Positions 33,067 to 40,646 are shown, numbered from the stretch's first letter. The stretch: 64,000 nt of DNA from Patescibacteria group bacterium (GCA_029210915.1 JARGGJ010000005.1:1-64000); one strand, 5' to 3'. Numbers and translations are program-made. Notes: a model not told the origin generated them from the sequence alone.

Positions 33067-34305
33067 ATGGAAACACAAACATTTTCGCACCATGAAAATC
33101 AATACGATGCAACGATGATGCCGAATGGCTTGATACTTATTTCGAGCGATGATCTGAGAATTGGTAAAGGCCGTAAGCGTAATTACCGAGTTTTTATTGC
33201 CGGCGGAAGGCTGGCGGATATCGACCCGCCAGGCGCGGGTTTGGCTTTTGTGCGAACTTTGCCAGCCCATCTTAATTCAGAGTTTGGCGGAAAGCTTAAC
33301 GATAAAGCTGTAACTTGTTCTATGGAGCATGGTTACATAGAGCTCAATTATACGCATCACGGTAAAGACAGACATGATGCCAAATGCTTGGAGACTTTGA
33401 TCCGAATGATGATGAATAATCCACCATCGGCAAAATTATTTTCAGCAAGTCGAGGAAACGGTGTTGCTTTTAAAAATGATGTAGCCGGTGCTTTTTGGAG
33501 CTGGTTTTATTCGAAAGTTTCACCGGATTGGCACAGAATGTGCATTACACCTTGGGATGAATCCGAATTTGCCAAGCGTGCGGAACGTAAACAAAGTTTG
33601 CGTTTTCGTGACAAATTTATTCATCCGGCTAATACATTGGTTTTTTCGGGCGAGCCTTGCTTACACGAGGATTTGGTAGAGAGGTTATCGCAACTGAATG
33701 TGGTTAATGCATCTGCTCAAAGATTTGTTTGTAAGGCTCCAAGCGTAACCGCGCTCTACGAGGATTGTCCATTTGATGATTCGATAGGCAAAAAACAAGA
33801 TTTGCTGATTTTTTATCCATTGCCCAAGGATAGACAGACTTACATAAAAATCGTTATTGCATTTTACGCGCTTTTTGGCGAAAAGGGATTTTTGGAAAAG
33901 TTCTTGAAGAAGCAACGGCTTGTTCTTAGGCCGGAGTTGCATACGGTTTTTTGGCCTCAGCCGTTTGCTTTTATTAAGCTTTCCACAACATCGGCTAATT
34001 TTGATCGTACTTTAGAACTAGTGAGAATCGCTCAATCGTATTTTGCGGATTTGCCAACAGATAAGCAATTGGAGCTTGCTCTTAAAGCAGCACGAAATGT
34101 TGTACAAAAGTTTGCCGTTCCAGTGGATATATTACGGGATGAATTACTAACTTCGGATAAGGTTGATTTTTCAAAAGATGTATTAAAAATGTCATTAAAA
34201 GGTTTAAGTTACTTGATTAGAGTTTACCTATCAGAGTCACGCATGGGTGTGATAAGCGGTTTACCCGGTACACCTAAAGGAAGATCTATCTTTGACGCAA
34301 TCTAA
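33067..34305 (+). CDS. M16 peptidase-like protein lacking the zinc motif (tentative)
   Basis: A 412-residue cytoplasmic protein. The opening (PNGLILIS..FIAGGRLADIDPPGAGLAFVRTLPAHL) and GGKLNDKAVTCSMEHGYIEL match the layout of M16 (insulinase-like) N-terminal domains, where NGL, a GLAH..EH helix and N-A-x-T strands occur in that order. The HxxEH zinc motif is absent, so it would be catalytically dead, like the non-catalytic subunit of M16 heterodimers. No active partner is in the window. AAGGAG precedes the ATG. This assignment is weak pattern resemblance; an unknown family is equally possible. Confidence 0.55.
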   Translation: METQTFSHHENQYDATMMPNGLILISSDDLRIGKGRKRNYRVFIAGGRLADIDPPGAGLAFVRTLPAHLNSEFGGKLNDKAVTCSMEHGYIELNYTHHGKDRHDAKCLETLIRMMMNNPPSAKLFSASRGNGVAFKNDVAGAFWSWFYSKVSPDWHRMCITPWDESEFAKRAERKQSLRFRDKFIHPANTLVFSGEPCLHEDLVERLSQLNVVNASAQRFVCKAPSVTALYEDCPFDDSIGKKQDLLIFYPLPKDRQTYIKIVIAFYALFGEKGFLEKFLKKQRLVLRPELHTVFWPQPFAFIKLSTTSANFDRTLELVRIAQSYFADLPTDKQLELALKAARNVVQKFAVPVDILRDELLTSDKVDFSKDVLKMSLKGLSYLIRVYLSESRMGVISGLPGTPKGRSIFDAI

Positions 34306-34306
34306 A

Positions 34307-34332
34307 ACCTCGTAATTCTACGGGGTCTTTTA
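34307..34332 (+). terminator. terminator of the 33067-34305 gene
   Basis: ACCTCGTA pairs with TACGGGGT, followed by a CTTTTATTT tail. Confidence 0.7.
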
Positions 34333-34335
34333 TTT

Positions 34336-34499
34336 ACCTTGAACCAGGATTTACCAGGATTTCCTGAACAACAATTTACAGGATTATCATTATTATCTAC
34401 TGTAAAAAAACATATTACACTGACAACTGTTAAAACTAACATATCTTTTTTTTACTACGACTACGACTAAGCACTACGACTGGTAATAGCATTACGACT
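34336..34499. repeat. gene-free stretch with AATCCTG and TACGACTACGACT word repeats
   Basis: 34336-34385 holds ACCAGGATTTACCAGGATTT and ACAGGATTATC. 34452-34498 holds TACTACGACTACGACTAAG and related words. Confidence 0.65.
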
Positions 34500-35477
34500 T
34501 TAAATTTGATTTGCTTTGGTTTTAAAGCGTTTAAGAATAGTTTGCATTTGTGATTTGGTAAGTAAGCCTTTTTGCGGGCCTACCTCGCGCACAACACTCC
34601 AAGAGTTTGCTGTACCCCAGCGCAGTGCTTCGGGAATTTTTTTGTTTTGCATGATCGCAACAGTGAATGCGGCGGCAAAAGCGTCGCCGGCTCCTGTGCG
34701 TTCTTTAGCATCACCTTTAAAGATAGGCATGTGCCAAAAATTTTTGCCTTCGTTTGCATAAGCACCCTGTTTACCATCTGTGATTACAACAATATTTGCA
34801 CCAAGTTTATGAAAATCTTCCAGTAGATTTTTGATTGGCCTTATATTGCCATCAAGTATATGTTGAGCTTCATCTTTATTTAAAATAAAAACATCACTGC
34901 GTTTTATAAGCGGTTTAAGGTGTTTTAATCCTTTGCGAACATGGGTTGTTCCGGGTTGGAAAGAGAATTTTATTTTTTTATTGTCGTTTAGATATTTAAC
35001 CAGTTCTTTATCGAATTTTTCAAATTTATTACCCATGGCGCTGTAGTATATCCAATTTGTTTTTTGCAGTTTTGGAAGTTTGTAAAATCTGGGTTTAAAA
35101 AATAGCAGTTGCGTGCGTTCGCCTTTATAGCTTAAGAGTGTGGCTTCGCTGGTTTGTTGTTTTTGGCATTTGCATAATAATGAAACATCCACTTTTTGTT
35201 CGCGAAGATGATTTTTGAGTTGATCGCCAACAAAATCTTGCCCAACCCAACTAACCAAAGCGCTTTTTAAACCCAGACGCGAGGAACTGACTGCCGCGTT
35301 TGCAGAGTTGCCCGCGGCAGGGACTTTTATTACACTGCGAACCGGGATTTTTTCCGCGTACTCGAGGCAGAGCAAGCATCTATCTTTTTCGATACTGCAA
35401 CTAACCGATGCTTCGTCGATAAAATAGAAAATATCGCGCAAGCTTTCACCGATACAGATGATGTCGAAGTTTTTCAT
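34500..35477 (-). CDS. PfkB-family carbohydrate kinase (second copy)
   Basis: A 325-residue ribokinase-like kinase with AAGNSANAAVSSSRLGL near residue 54 and the catalytic RTGAGDAFAAAF near 264. It is a paralogue of the 21999-23003 kinase (shared LxxLGL..VGxDxxG and NKDEA/NREES landmarks). The N-terminal region carries several Cys (SCSIEKDRCLLCLEYAEK) that could bind metal. Substrate is unknown. It lies close to the pentose-phosphate genes, so a pentose or related sugar is a reasonable guess. TATAGT ends eight bases before the ATG, suggesting a leaderless mRNA. Confidence 0.92.
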   Translation of the reverse strand: MKNFDIICIGESLRDIFYFIDEASVSCSIEKDRCLLCLEYAEKIPVRSVIKVPAAGNSANAAVSSSRLGLKSALVSWVGQDFVGDQLKNHLREQKVDVSLLCKCQKQQTSEATLLSYKGERTQLLFFKPRFYKLPKLQKTNWIYYSAMGNKFEKFDKELVKYLNDNKKIKFSFQPGTTHVRKGLKHLKPLIKRSDVFILNKDEAQHILDGNIRPIKNLLEDFHKLGANIVVITDGKQGAYANEGKNFWHMPIFKGDAKERTGAGDAFAAAFTVAIMQNKKIPEALRWGTANSWSVVREVGPQKGLLTKSQMQTILKRFKTKANQI

Positions 35478-35485
35478 ACAAGAAT

Positions 35486-35491
35486 ACTATA
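35486..35491 (-). promoter_or_regulatory. -10 box, leaderless start of the second PfkB gene
   Basis: TATAGT on the minus strand, eight bases before the ATG at 35477. Confidence 0.5.
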
Positions 35492-35653
35492 AACTAAAAA
35501 AGGCAAATGGCAAATGGCAAATAGCAAATAGCAAGAGAGGTGATGGTTTATAAGAAGAATAAATAATCAAGTTAATCCATGAATCGTGTGAATCAGGGAT
35601 CAGACAATAAAATAATCCTGTTAATCCTGAAAATCATGGTAATCAAGGTAAAA

Positions 35654-35684
35654 GAAAAAACCACCTCTGCAAAAGCTCGGGTGG
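35654..35684 (-). terminator. terminator of the structured RNA
   Basis: CCACC and GGTGG arms with an inner AGCTTTTGCAGA region; the minus-strand transcript then enters T6. Confidence 0.7.
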
Positions 35685-36065
35685 TTAGCGTATGATTTTC
35701 CCAACGACGTGGGATATAAATCCCGAACGCCATCGGTGGCTGTGTTGCTTATTTTGATCTCCTCAAATCGTTTGTCGTGCATTGCTACAACGACGTTCCT
35801 CCTTGGTTGTCTTGTATCGCTACTATGACAACCATCTTTTTGCTGGCTCGTTAACTGATGTCAGCAATATTATCTCTCCTCGCCTCATGCGATAGACCTG
35901 TCCGACTTGCGAACAATGGTCTTATGGTTTTACGAAAGCGCGCCTGCTTTCGGTAGTTTTTTGGTCTTGCGACACAGCATGTTCTCTCAAGTTTATAGCC
36001 TCGAAGTTTTGTGAAGAGGCTTTAAATTTTTGAGAGTTCCCCGGGCCCAACCGAGGCCCCGGGAC
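35654..36065 (-). ncRNA. unidentified structured RNA, about 410 nt
   Basis: Promoter TTGACA-N17-TAATAA (36071-36099) and a Rho-independent terminator (35654-35684) bound a ~410-nt minus-strand transcript without a convincing gene. The RNA is full of perfect stems: CTCTCAA/TTGAGAG enclosing AGCCTC/GAGGCT; CGAAAGC/GCTTTCG; GGTTGTC/GACAACC; GTCGT/ACGAC; and a long CCGATGGCGTTCGGGAT..ATCCCACGTCGTTGG arm. The size fits tmRNA or RNase P RNA, but the tmRNA tRNA-like ends and the RNase P GAGGAAAGTCC core are missing. A segment GTCGCAAGACCAAAAAACTA recalls a tmRNA tag entry. A 5' leader of the PfkB gene is also possible but the terminator argues against it. Confidence 0.6.
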
Positions 36066-36070
36066 ACTGT

Positions 36071-36099
36071 TTATTATCATAAAAAGGGTGGACTGTCAA
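36071..36099 (-). promoter_or_regulatory. promoter of the structured RNA
   Basis: Minus strand TTGACA, 17 bases, TAATAA, next to the divergent -10 box of the lipoprotein gene at 36133. Confidence 0.7.
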
Positions 36100-36117
36100 C
36101 CCCTTGTACTTATCTGC

Positions 36118-36123
36118 TATAAT
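36118..36123 (+). promoter_or_regulatory. -10 box, leaderless start of the 36133 lipoprotein gene
   Basis: TATAAT with nine bases to the ATG at 36133. Confidence 0.6.
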
Positions 36124-36132
36124 GGTTTTGTT

Positions 36133-36684
36133 ATGAAATTGACACATATTTTACCAATTTTCCTTATTTTAGCGATTTTTGGGGCTGGATGCGAGCAATC
36201 GAACAACGAACCACGAACCACGAAAAGCGATTTAAATCAAACGAGATCAATTGATCCGTGTGAACTCGTTGATCAAAGCGAGGTTGATGCTTTGTTTGGA
36301 GTGGGGTCTACAATTATTGAGCACGACACAGAGCCCAGGAACGCAACTGGGCAAAAGCTTTGTGTTTACGATGTACCCAGTGATGATGCGGTTACCATGG
36401 TACAAATTGGTGTTCAAGAATCTAAAGATATGGTTGCAGGTATGACAGCAGAAGAATTATTTAACAGCCAAAAAGATTTTTTGGATGGAGTTGTTGAGGT
36501 TTCGTATATCGGCGATGATGCTTATCAATCCAGTATGGATTTTGTGGGTGGAGGAGCGTTATATTTTTTAGCTAAAAATAAAACGGTTTTAATAACGGTC
36601 GATGTATCACTGGGTAAATTGGATCATGCGGCAAATCAAGCGGCGGAACAGAAGTTGGCGAAAAAGATATTAGAGAGGTTATAA
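36133..36684 (+). CDS. DUF3558-like lipoprotein
   Basis: A 183-residue lipoprotein. The signal peptide ends in FGAGC (Cys20). Residues ~23-40 (NNEPRTTKSDLNQTR) form a spacer partly encoded by an AACGAACCACGAACCACGAA repeat typical of intergenic DNA here. The mature domain begins DPCELVDQSEVDALFG, the pattern seen in DUF3558-type lipoproteins, and continues as an alpha/beta fold to the end. It is probably an exported ligand-binding or accessory protein. The ATG at 36133 is preferred over a frame 15 codons longer because of the -10 box position and the signal peptide. Confidence 0.8.
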   Translation: MKLTHILPIFLILAIFGAGCEQSNNEPRTTKSDLNQTRSIDPCELVDQSEVDALFGVGSTIIEHDTEPRNATGQKLCVYDVPSDDAVTMVQIGVQESKDMVAGMTAEELFNSQKDFLDGVVEVSYIGDDAYQSSMDFVGGGALYFLAKNKTVLITVDVSLGKLDHAANQAAEQKLAKKILERL

Positions 36685-36689
36685 AGATT

Positions 36690-36716
36690 TTAAAAACAGG
36701 TACGAGACCTGTTTTT
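36690..36716. terminator. bidirectional terminator
   Basis: AACAGGT pairs with ACCTGTT, flanked by AAAA and T6 between convergent genes. Confidence 0.8.
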
Positions 36717-37693
36717 TATTTTCTTTTTAAAACTTTTTTAGCCGCTTTTACAATATCTTTGGCGCGCATTCCATATTTGGTAATAAGTTCATCGGGTTCA
36801 CCGGATTCGCCGAAGTGGTTGGGCATGCCGATGGGTTCGATTGGTACAGGGTAATTTTGCGCGCAAAACTCGGCGACAGCACCGTGTAAGCCTCCGGTCG
36901 TTTGATGCTCCTCGATTGTGACAGCGCAAAGAGTCTTTTTTAAAGATGTTTGAATTGTTTTACCATCGAGTGGTTTAATTGTGTGTGAGTTGATGACTTC
37001 CGCTTCAATATGTTGTTTAGCCAGTTCTTCGGCGGCGAGCAGCGCTTCGTGGAGCAGGGGACCGCAAGCGATTAGAGTTACATCATAACCCTCGCGGCAA
37101 ACGTATGCTTTGCCAAATTCGAATGGAGTTTTATTGGTTGTGATGACGGGGGTTTTTTCACGGGCGAATCTGAAGTAGACCGGACCTTTGTGTTTGGCGG
37201 CAGCAAGAGTGCATTTGCGGGTTTCCTCGGCATCACAAGGAGCGCAAACAATAATATCCGGTAAAACTCTCGTGATTGCTATGTCTTCGAGAGCTTGATG
37301 AGTGGCACCATCAGGGCCAACCGAAACTCCGGTGTGAGCGCCGGCGATTTTTACGTTAGCTTTGCCATAGCAAACAGAGACTCGGAGTTGATCCCAGGAT
37401 CGGCCGGGGGAGAAGACGGCATAGGAAGAAACGAATGGGATTTTACCGGAAAGCGCGAGCCCTGCCGCTACACCCATCATGTTTTGCTCGGCAACTCCGC
37501 ACTCGATGAATCTTTCAGGATATGTTTCACCAAATTTTTGCGCGCGGGTAGATTCCGCAAGATCAGCCGTTAGAACGACGACGTCCGGGTTTGTTTCGCC
37601 AAGTTCCAAAAGAGCATCGCCGTAGCCATTACGAGTTGGGATTTTTTCGACGGTTTTATACAGGACGTAGGGATTAAGGGGTACTTGTTTCAT
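36716..37693 (-). CDS. transketolase, C-terminal (pyrimidine-binding plus C) subunit
   Basis: A 325-residue half-transketolase. It begins with GDALLELGETNPDVVVLTADLAEST, has the cofactor-activating Glu in FIECGVAEQNMMG near residue 86, and DGATHQALEDIA near 128 lines the active site. With the N-terminal subunit (38163-39044) it forms the thiamine diphosphate enzyme that moves two-carbon units between sugar phosphates. Split transketolases are common in archaea and Patescibacteria. The two halves, normally adjacent, are separated here by an inserted four-helix protein element. No SD site is seen. Confidence 0.93.
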   Translation of the reverse strand: MKQVPLNPYVLYKTVEKIPTRNGYGDALLELGETNPDVVVLTADLAESTRAQKFGETYPERFIECGVAEQNMMGVAAGLALSGKIPFVSSYAVFSPGRSWDQLRVSVCYGKANVKIAGAHTGVSVGPDGATHQALEDIAITRVLPDIIVCAPCDAEETRKCTLAAAKHKGPVYFRFAREKTPVITTNKTPFEFGKAYVCREGYDVTLIACGPLLHEALLAAEELAKQHIEAEVINSHTIKPLDGKTIQTSLKKTLCAVTIEEHQTTGGLHGAVAEFCAQNYPVPIEPIGMPNHFGESGEPDELITKYGMRAKDIVKAAKKVLKRK

Positions 37694-37705
37694 AATTAAA
37701 AAATT

Positions 37706-38158
37706 CTTGTACTTAGTCCTAGTACTTAGTCCTAGTCCTAGGGGTGGGGTTAAGTTTAATGGATTTTGATAGGCCGTTTATGATGCAGCCAATTTCGGTG
37801 GTTAATTTATATAATTCTGAAAATTTTTTGTCATCAAAGTAGTTAAAATCTAATCCGAGATAAAGCATACTTCTTACTTCATTGCATGATCCGTTGGATA
37901 TTGAGAGAAAATGTATAAATTCTTTTTCACTTTTTCTACCAAATCCTTCGGCAATATTATTCATGATTGATAAGGAAGCGCGAAGTATTTGATCTTTATA
38001 ATAGTAATCTCGATTTTGTTTTAAAGCGATATATAATATTTTGTTTAGTTCTCTCGCTTTCTGCCAAGCAATAATGTCTTCAAACCTGGATATACTCATA
38101 TTCATTTACTAGGACTAGGACTAAGACTAGGACTAGGACTAAGTACTAGGACTATTAG
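37706..38158. mobile_element. candidate element: four-helix protein gene between inverted word repeats
   Basis: Both ends carry AGTCCTAGTACTTAGTCC and TAGTCCTAG words in inverted orientation; at least 27 bp match perfectly between the left arm (37711-37740) and the right arm. The left arm reaches into the gene and supplies its stop. Solo copies at 25509-25537 and 32409-32436 suggest a dispersed repeat. There is no transposase. Confidence 0.6.
37719..38105 (-). CDS. S23-type four-helix bundle protein
   Basis: A 128-residue protein of the four-helix bundle family known from 23S rRNA intervening sequences (S23/IVP), also related to the bAvd proteins of diversity-generating retroelements. FEDIIAWQKARELNK near residue 8 and SIMNNIAEGFGRKSEKEFIHFL near 47 are the signature. 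Its last residues (TPRTRTKY) and TAG stop are encoded by the flanking CTAGGACTAGGACTAAG repeat. No reverse transcriptase is in the window. It sits between the two transketolase subunits, so it looks inserted. The biochemical role is unknown. Confidence 0.9.
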   Translation of the reverse strand: MNMSISRFEDIIAWQKARELNKILYIALKQNRDYYYKDQILRASLSIMNNIAEGFGRKSEKEFIHFLSISNGSCNEVRSMLYLGLDFNYFDDKKFSELYKLTTEIGCIINGLSKSIKLNPTPRTRTKY

Positions 38159-38162
38159 TCGG

Positions 38163-39044
38163 TTATTGATGTTCGCTGGTAATTTTGCCGTTCAGTGTCC
38201 GTAGTTCGTGCAGTGCGATTTTGGCTTCTTCTTTGTTTGGTGGTTTGCCGTGCCATTCGTATTTATTCTCCATAAAATCCACTCCTTTACCCGGGATTGT
38301 GTGGCAGATAATAACGGTTGGGTTGGCGGCCATGGATTGGGCTTTTTTCATGGCATCTAAAATTTCGCGGATATTATGGCCGTCGACTTCGATAACGAAC
38401 CAGTTAAAGGCTTTGAATTTATCAGCGAGATTTTCGAGAGGCATGATATCTTCCGTGGGGCCATCTATTTGGATGTTGTTGCGATCGACAAAAACGGTTA
38501 ATTCTCTTAGATCCATTTTTCCGGCAAGCATGAAAGCTTCCCAGCACTGGCCTTCGTCCAGTTCGCCGTCGCTCATAAGGCACCAGGTATGATAACTAAC
38601 TTTCGTCGCTCGTTTAACGTCGCTCGTCCCACGTCGATTCATTCGAGATGCTAAAGCCATGCCTATGGCTTGGGAGATGCCTTGGCCAAGGGGGCCTCCG
38701 CAGGTTTCGATGCCGTTATTATAGTGATTGTTGGAGTGGCCTTGGAGAGGGGAGCCGAGTTTGCGCAAAGTTTTTAATTGTTTGTGAGGGATAAAGCCGG
38801 CATGCGCCAATGTTGCATAGAGCACCGGGCAGATGTGAGCATTGCTGAGAACTACGCGATCGCGAGCGGGGTCGTTTTTCTTTTTAGAATCCAGCTTGGC
38901 AATGCCACCCAGGTAGAGTGCTGTAAAAACATCGGCCATGCCAAGCGGGCCGGCGGAGTGCCCGCTGCCTGCAGTTAGAAGCATGTTGATGATGTCTTGG
39001 CGGATTTGATTAGCGATCTTTTCGAGTTGTTTAGTTGTTTTCAT
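38163..39044 (-). CDS. transketolase, N-terminal (thiamine diphosphate-binding) subunit
   Basis: A 293-residue half-transketolase. AGSGHSAGPLGMADVFTALY is near residue 25 and the thiamine diphosphate/Mg motif SDGELDEGQCWEA, closing with the Asn of VDRNNIQID, is near 155-185. It pairs with the 36716-37693 subunit. Between ASRMN and YHTW an extra RRGTSDVKRATKVS segment appears, encoded by a CGTCGCTCG-type repeat (38602-38637) also found in rpiB and in the 56051 gene. A TAAAAT lies about ten bases before the ATG. Confidence 0.93.
   Translation of the reverse strand: MKTTKQLEKIANQIRQDIINMLLTAGSGHSAGPLGMADVFTALYLGGIAKLDSKKKNDPARDRVVLSNAHICPVLYATLAHAGFIPHKQLKTLRKLGSPLQGHSNNHYNNGIETCGGPLGQGISQAIGMALASRMNRRGTSDVKRATKVSYHTWCLMSDGELDEGQCWEAFMLAGKMDLRELTVFVDRNNIQIDGPTEDIMPLENLADKFKAFNWFVIEVDGHNIREILDAMKKAQSMAANPTVIICHTIPGKGVDFMENKYEWHGKPPNKEEAKIALHELRTLNGKITSEHQ
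38602..38637 (-). repeat. in-frame coding repeat (GTSDVKRAT) in transketolase
   Basis: On the coding strand ACGTGGGACGAGCGACG followed by TTAAACGAGCGACG. It is read in the same frame as the copies at 44111-44146 and 56345-56380. Confidence 0.8.
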
Positions 39045-39089
39045 AACTGGGAGTATTTTAACATGGATGATGATTAACTAAAAAGAAAA

Positions 39090-39113
39090 GCGCTCAAACA
39101 GATGTTTGAGCGC
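39090..39113 (-). terminator. terminator of the 39131-39439 gene
   Basis: GCGCTCAAAC pairs with GTTTGAGCGC; a T-rich tract follows on the minus strand. Confidence 0.7.
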
Positions 39114-39130
39114 AAGAGTTGAATAAGTGA

Positions 39131-39439
39131 CTATGTGATACGAATGTAGTCAATCTCATCTTGGGGGTTGGGCCAGATGATGGCTTCATGGCGCCGATCC
39201 TGGTTGTTGATCCATTCCGCACAAGCCTTGGCGTCCGAAAGTTTCATGAAACCGGCGACGCTTCCACCGCCAACGAGTTGATTTTTGCCGTTGATTGTAT
39301 GGCAATTAACCACATAATCACCGACTTGGATGCCACATTCTCCGTGAAAAGAGATAAACCCACCGCTGATCAAGCCGTAGGTCTGAAGCATGCATCGATC
39401 ATGGTTGTTACGAACTGTATCGATGATCACTCCACTCAT
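39131..39439 (-). CDS. small uncharacterised protein, 102 residues
   Basis: A 102-residue soluble protein with strand-rich composition (GLISGGFISFHGECGIQVGDYVVNC) and a helical DAKACAEWINNQDRRHE near the end. Three Cys lie in the central part. No family was recognised. The ATG at 39439 is chosen because GGAGGT lies five bases upstream; an 18-codon longer frame crosses the hairpin TGTCGTAATTGACA. A promoter lies at 39484-39512. Single-gene unit. Confidence 0.7.
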   Translation of the reverse strand: MSGVIIDTVRNNHDRCMLQTYGLISGGFISFHGECGIQVGDYVVNCHTINGKNQLVGGGSVAGFMKLSDAKACAEWINNQDRRHEAIIWPNPQDEIDYIRIT

Positions 39440-39483
39440 AGTTACCTCCGGTTGAAGCTTCTGTCGTAATTGACAGAAAAATA

Positions 39484-39512
39484 ATACTAACATTATTTTA
39501 CCATTTTGTCAA
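39484..39512 (-). promoter_or_regulatory. promoter of the 39131-39439 gene
   Basis: Minus strand TTGACA, 17 bases, TAGTAT. Confidence 0.7.
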
Positions 39513-39526
39513 TGTTCAAGTAACTA

Positions 39527-39556
39527 AAAAGACGCCCATTAGAGCGTCTTTTTTTA
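39527..39556. terminator. terminator of the small 39554-39682 gene
   Basis: AAAGACGC pairs with GCGTCTTT, flanked by A and T runs. Confidence 0.7.
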
Positions 39557-39682
39557 CCAGATGTTTTGGGTTTGTAAGGCGTAGAATACGCAGTAAACAC
39601 CAAGTGCTAAATTTGTAAGCGGAAGCATCCAGCTTAATAGTTCATCTGTTTTGCGATATAAATCACGTTCAGCAATTTGCAT
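39554..39682 (-). CDS. tiny membrane protein, 42 residues
   Basis: A 42-residue frame: a polar start (MQIAERDLYRKTDE), then one hydrophobic helix (roughly residues 15-36) and a polar end (QTQNIW). It has a promoter (39740-39768) and terminator, so the locus is transcribed. An AGGAGG lies ~30 bases upstream of the ATG, too far to serve it directly; AAGGA is 15 bases away. It may be a small membrane protein or the transcript may be regulatory. It is the only gene candidate in the stretch 39440-39860. Confidence 0.5.
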   Translation of the reverse strand: MQIAERDLYRKTDELLSWMLPLTNLALGVYCVFYALQTQNIW

Positions 39683-39739
39683 AGTACGGCCGTTTTTTCC
39701 TTAAATTATATTCCTCCTGATTAGACGGCGATATTTAGG

Positions 39740-39768
39740 AAACTAGCAAAGATTTGTGTTTTTGTCAA
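39740..39768 (-). promoter_or_regulatory. promoter of the tiny membrane protein locus
   Basis: Minus strand TTGACA, 17 bases, TAGTTT. Confidence 0.65.
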
Positions 39769-39817
39769 TAGTTGGAGCTTTTAAAAAAATATCTCTTGTT
39801 TGAACATCTTTACTATA

Positions 39818-39846
39818 CAAAAAACGTCCCATTGGGACGTTTTTTA
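39818..39846. terminator. terminator of the 39861-40646 gene
   Basis: AAAACGTCCCA pairs with TGGGACGTTTT, a near-perfect palindrome with A and T tails. Confidence 0.8.
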
Positions 39847-39860
39847 TGCGAAGTAAATGT

Positions 39861-40646
39861 TTAGTTTATTACGCTGATGTTTCCAACCATTGATTCATTG
39901 TAGGTATCATAGAATTGGTATGAACCAACTTGATTGAATGTGCGGTTAAATGATTCGCGATATTCGAGGTTGGGGGATTGGAAACCATCACCTTTTACCG
40001 TGTGTGGTTTGCTGTCTTGATTTGTCCAGGTGACTGTTGTTCCAACTTTTACGGTGATGCTTGATGGAACGAACCCTGTCATGGTATCGCCGATAGAGAT
40101 TGCGGCTTCGGTGCTTGTGAATCCCTTGTTTTCGGATATCGAGCTAACCGAATTCATAACATCAGCCGGTTTGAACTCGGCGGCGGTTGCGATTGGGGAA
40201 CCCATTTTATAGTTGATAAAGAAAGCATCCGGTAAATCATCTATTTGTTGATTCCAGTTTATGTTGTAAAGGGTTTGGGCCAGTTCCTCGCTTCCGATTG
40301 CGCGGAGAACTCCACCAACGTCGATAGCATAAACGGTTGGATCTGTTGTGATTTTAACCATTTTTTTACCCGGGCGATAGGTAACATTTCCGCCGATTGG
40401 GATTACTCCGAGTGTGCGATCGTCAACGATGACGATGTTGTCGAAGTTTTCGTACCATGTGAAGTATGTTTTTTCGTTTGGGAAAACATAACGTTTGCCA
40501 TCTTCCGCAAAATAGTAAACGGCGGAGTAGCTTTGCCCTTTAATTAAAGTACCGGGATTGAATGTAAGCGCTTTGGCGCTCATCGGCATAAACAAACTTG
40601 CGATCATAGCAATGGATGAGAATGCCGCGATAATGCGTTGCATCAT
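39861..40646 (-). CDS. secreted protein: 'DGKRYVFP' domain plus cupredoxin domain
   Basis: A 261-residue exported protein. The signal peptide ends near AKA (residue 26). Residues ~32-165 form a domain with YYFAEDGKRYVFPNEKTY, IPIGGNVTYRPGKKMVKITT and DDLPDAFFINYKMG, shared with the next two genes. Residues ~180-261 form a plastocyanin-like cupredoxin: FVPSSITVKVGTTVTWTNQD with His in SKPHTV, but the usual C-terminal Cys-His-Met set is not visible (GSYQFYDTYNESMVG), so copper binding may be incomplete. The repeated domain is common in Patescibacteria secreted proteins; function is unknown. Confidence 0.85.
   Translation of the reverse strand: MMQRIIAAFSSIAMIASLFMPMSAKALTFNPGTLIKGQSYSAVYYFAEDGKRYVFPNEKTYFTWYENFDNIVIVDDRTLGVIPIGGNVTYRPGKKMVKITTDPTVYAIDVGGVLRAIGSEELAQTLYNINWNQQIDDLPDAFFINYKMGSPIATAAEFKPADVMNSVSSISENKGFTSTEAAISIGDTMTGFVPSSITVKVGTTVTWTNQDSKPHTVKGDGFQSPNLEYRESFNRTFNQVGSYQFYDTYNESMVGNISVIN

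Noticed and set aside
35700-35860. Small minus-strand reading frame starting MHDKRFEE inside the structured RNA
   Set aside because: It has AAGGAGG about 16 bases upstream but continues through the terminator and repeats and looks non-coding.
35654-36065. tmRNA or RNase P RNA
   Set aside because: The size fits, but no paired tRNA-like ends with CCA, no T-loop near the 3' end, and no GAGGAAAGTCC core are present on either strand, so only 'unidentified structured RNA' is claimed.
37719-38105. Diversity-generating retroelement
   Set aside because: The four-helix protein resembles bAvd, but there is no reverse transcriptase and no template/variable repeat pair in the window.
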